From positions 1 through 6,075 of the forward strand of contig QNCQ01000122.1 of assembly GCA_003645825.1 (NCBI GenBank): DNA of 6,075 nt, given 5' to 3'. Of the stretch, positions 6,032 to 6,075 are shown piece after piece. The notes beneath the pieces are model-generated. The model made no database searches and was not told the DNA's origin. It was given only the letters and a program-made list of their open reading frames with translations. Position 1 is the first letter of the stretch. Every line of letters starts with the position of its first letter. The stretch comes from Fidelibacterota bacterium. Its GTDB lineage: Bacteria > Fidelibacterota > UBA2242 > B5-G15. The position numbers were made by a program, and so were the translations under genes.

Positions 6032-6060
6032 ATATTAATAAATTTATCCAATTATGTAAA
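6032..6060 (-). promoter_or_regulatory. Predicted promoter of the asd-lysC operon
   Basis: On the minus strand TTTACA (plus coordinates 6055-6060; five of six consensus bases) is 17 nt from TAATAT (6032-6037; four of six). Start of transcription near 6025 would leave a leader of only about 29 nt before the asd ATG. That is too short for a lysine riboswitch or T-box, unless another promoter lies beyond the window. The spacer contains the AT palindrome ATAAATTTAT, which may be fortuitous. Confidence 0.55.
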
Positions 6061-6075
6061 TTTATTTTTAGAGGA

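Noticed and set aside
6022..6034. AATTGTGAG-like sequence resembling a lac operator half near the asd promoter
   Set aside because: The matching symmetrical half is missing and there is no related gene nearby; a coincidence in AT-rich DNA.
1..6075. CRISPR array, insertion sequence, prophage or defence system
   Set aside because: No regularly spaced repeats, no transposase or integrase motifs, and no terminal inverted repeats; the tRNA genes show no adjacent integrase or duplicated 3' end.

Overview
The window reads as a moderately AT-rich bacterial chromosome segment with ordinary housekeeping and metabolic content. Signs of a bacterium are Shine-Dalgarno-led genes, sigma70-like promoters, an intrinsic terminator, a murein-type M23 endopeptidase and what looks like a bactofilin remnant. 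The aspartate-semialdehyde dehydrogenase is of the archaeal/fungal-like type that some bacterial lineages also carry. Neither tRNA gene encodes its 3' CCA. I cannot name the lineage; an anaerobe or thermophile-like phylum is only a guess.

Layout. (1) 2-1667, plus strand: the 3' end of a BFD-type [2Fe-2S] protein overlaps an FAD-dependent oxidoreductase of the DAO superfamily. The FAD protein resembles the beta subunit of dye-linked L-proline/amino-acid dehydrogenase complexes, and together the pair look like part of a membrane- or ferredoxin-linked amino-acid (or opine/sarcosine-like) dehydrogenase. (2) 1667-1769: a strong GC hairpin terminator shared by convergent transcripts, then tRNA-Met(CAU) on the minus strand with its own promoter. 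(3) 1836-2830: a perfect 16-bp palindrome overlapping a consensus -35 box, followed by an intact membrane-anchored M23 metallopeptidase. (4) 2831-3491: no intact gene. The first half holds what I interpret as a decayed bactofilin gene, followed by a possible second remnant. (5) 3492-3564: tRNA-Gly(GCC), plus strand. (6) 3595-6060, minus strand: a two-gene operon, asd then aspartokinase. The genes overlap by 13 nt, the aspartokinase starts at TTG, and a good promoter lies just upstream of asd.

How the genes work together. Aspartokinase and aspartate-semialdehyde dehydrogenase catalyse the first two steps of the aspartate pathway (lysine/diaminopimelate, threonine, methionine). M23 peptidases and bactofilins commonly cooperate in cell-wall shaping; here the peptidase is intact while its apparent partner is broken. 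No CRISPR array, insertion sequence, prophage or defence system is visible. The most noteworthy items are the inferred bactofilin pseudogene and the palindrome at the divergent promoter region.
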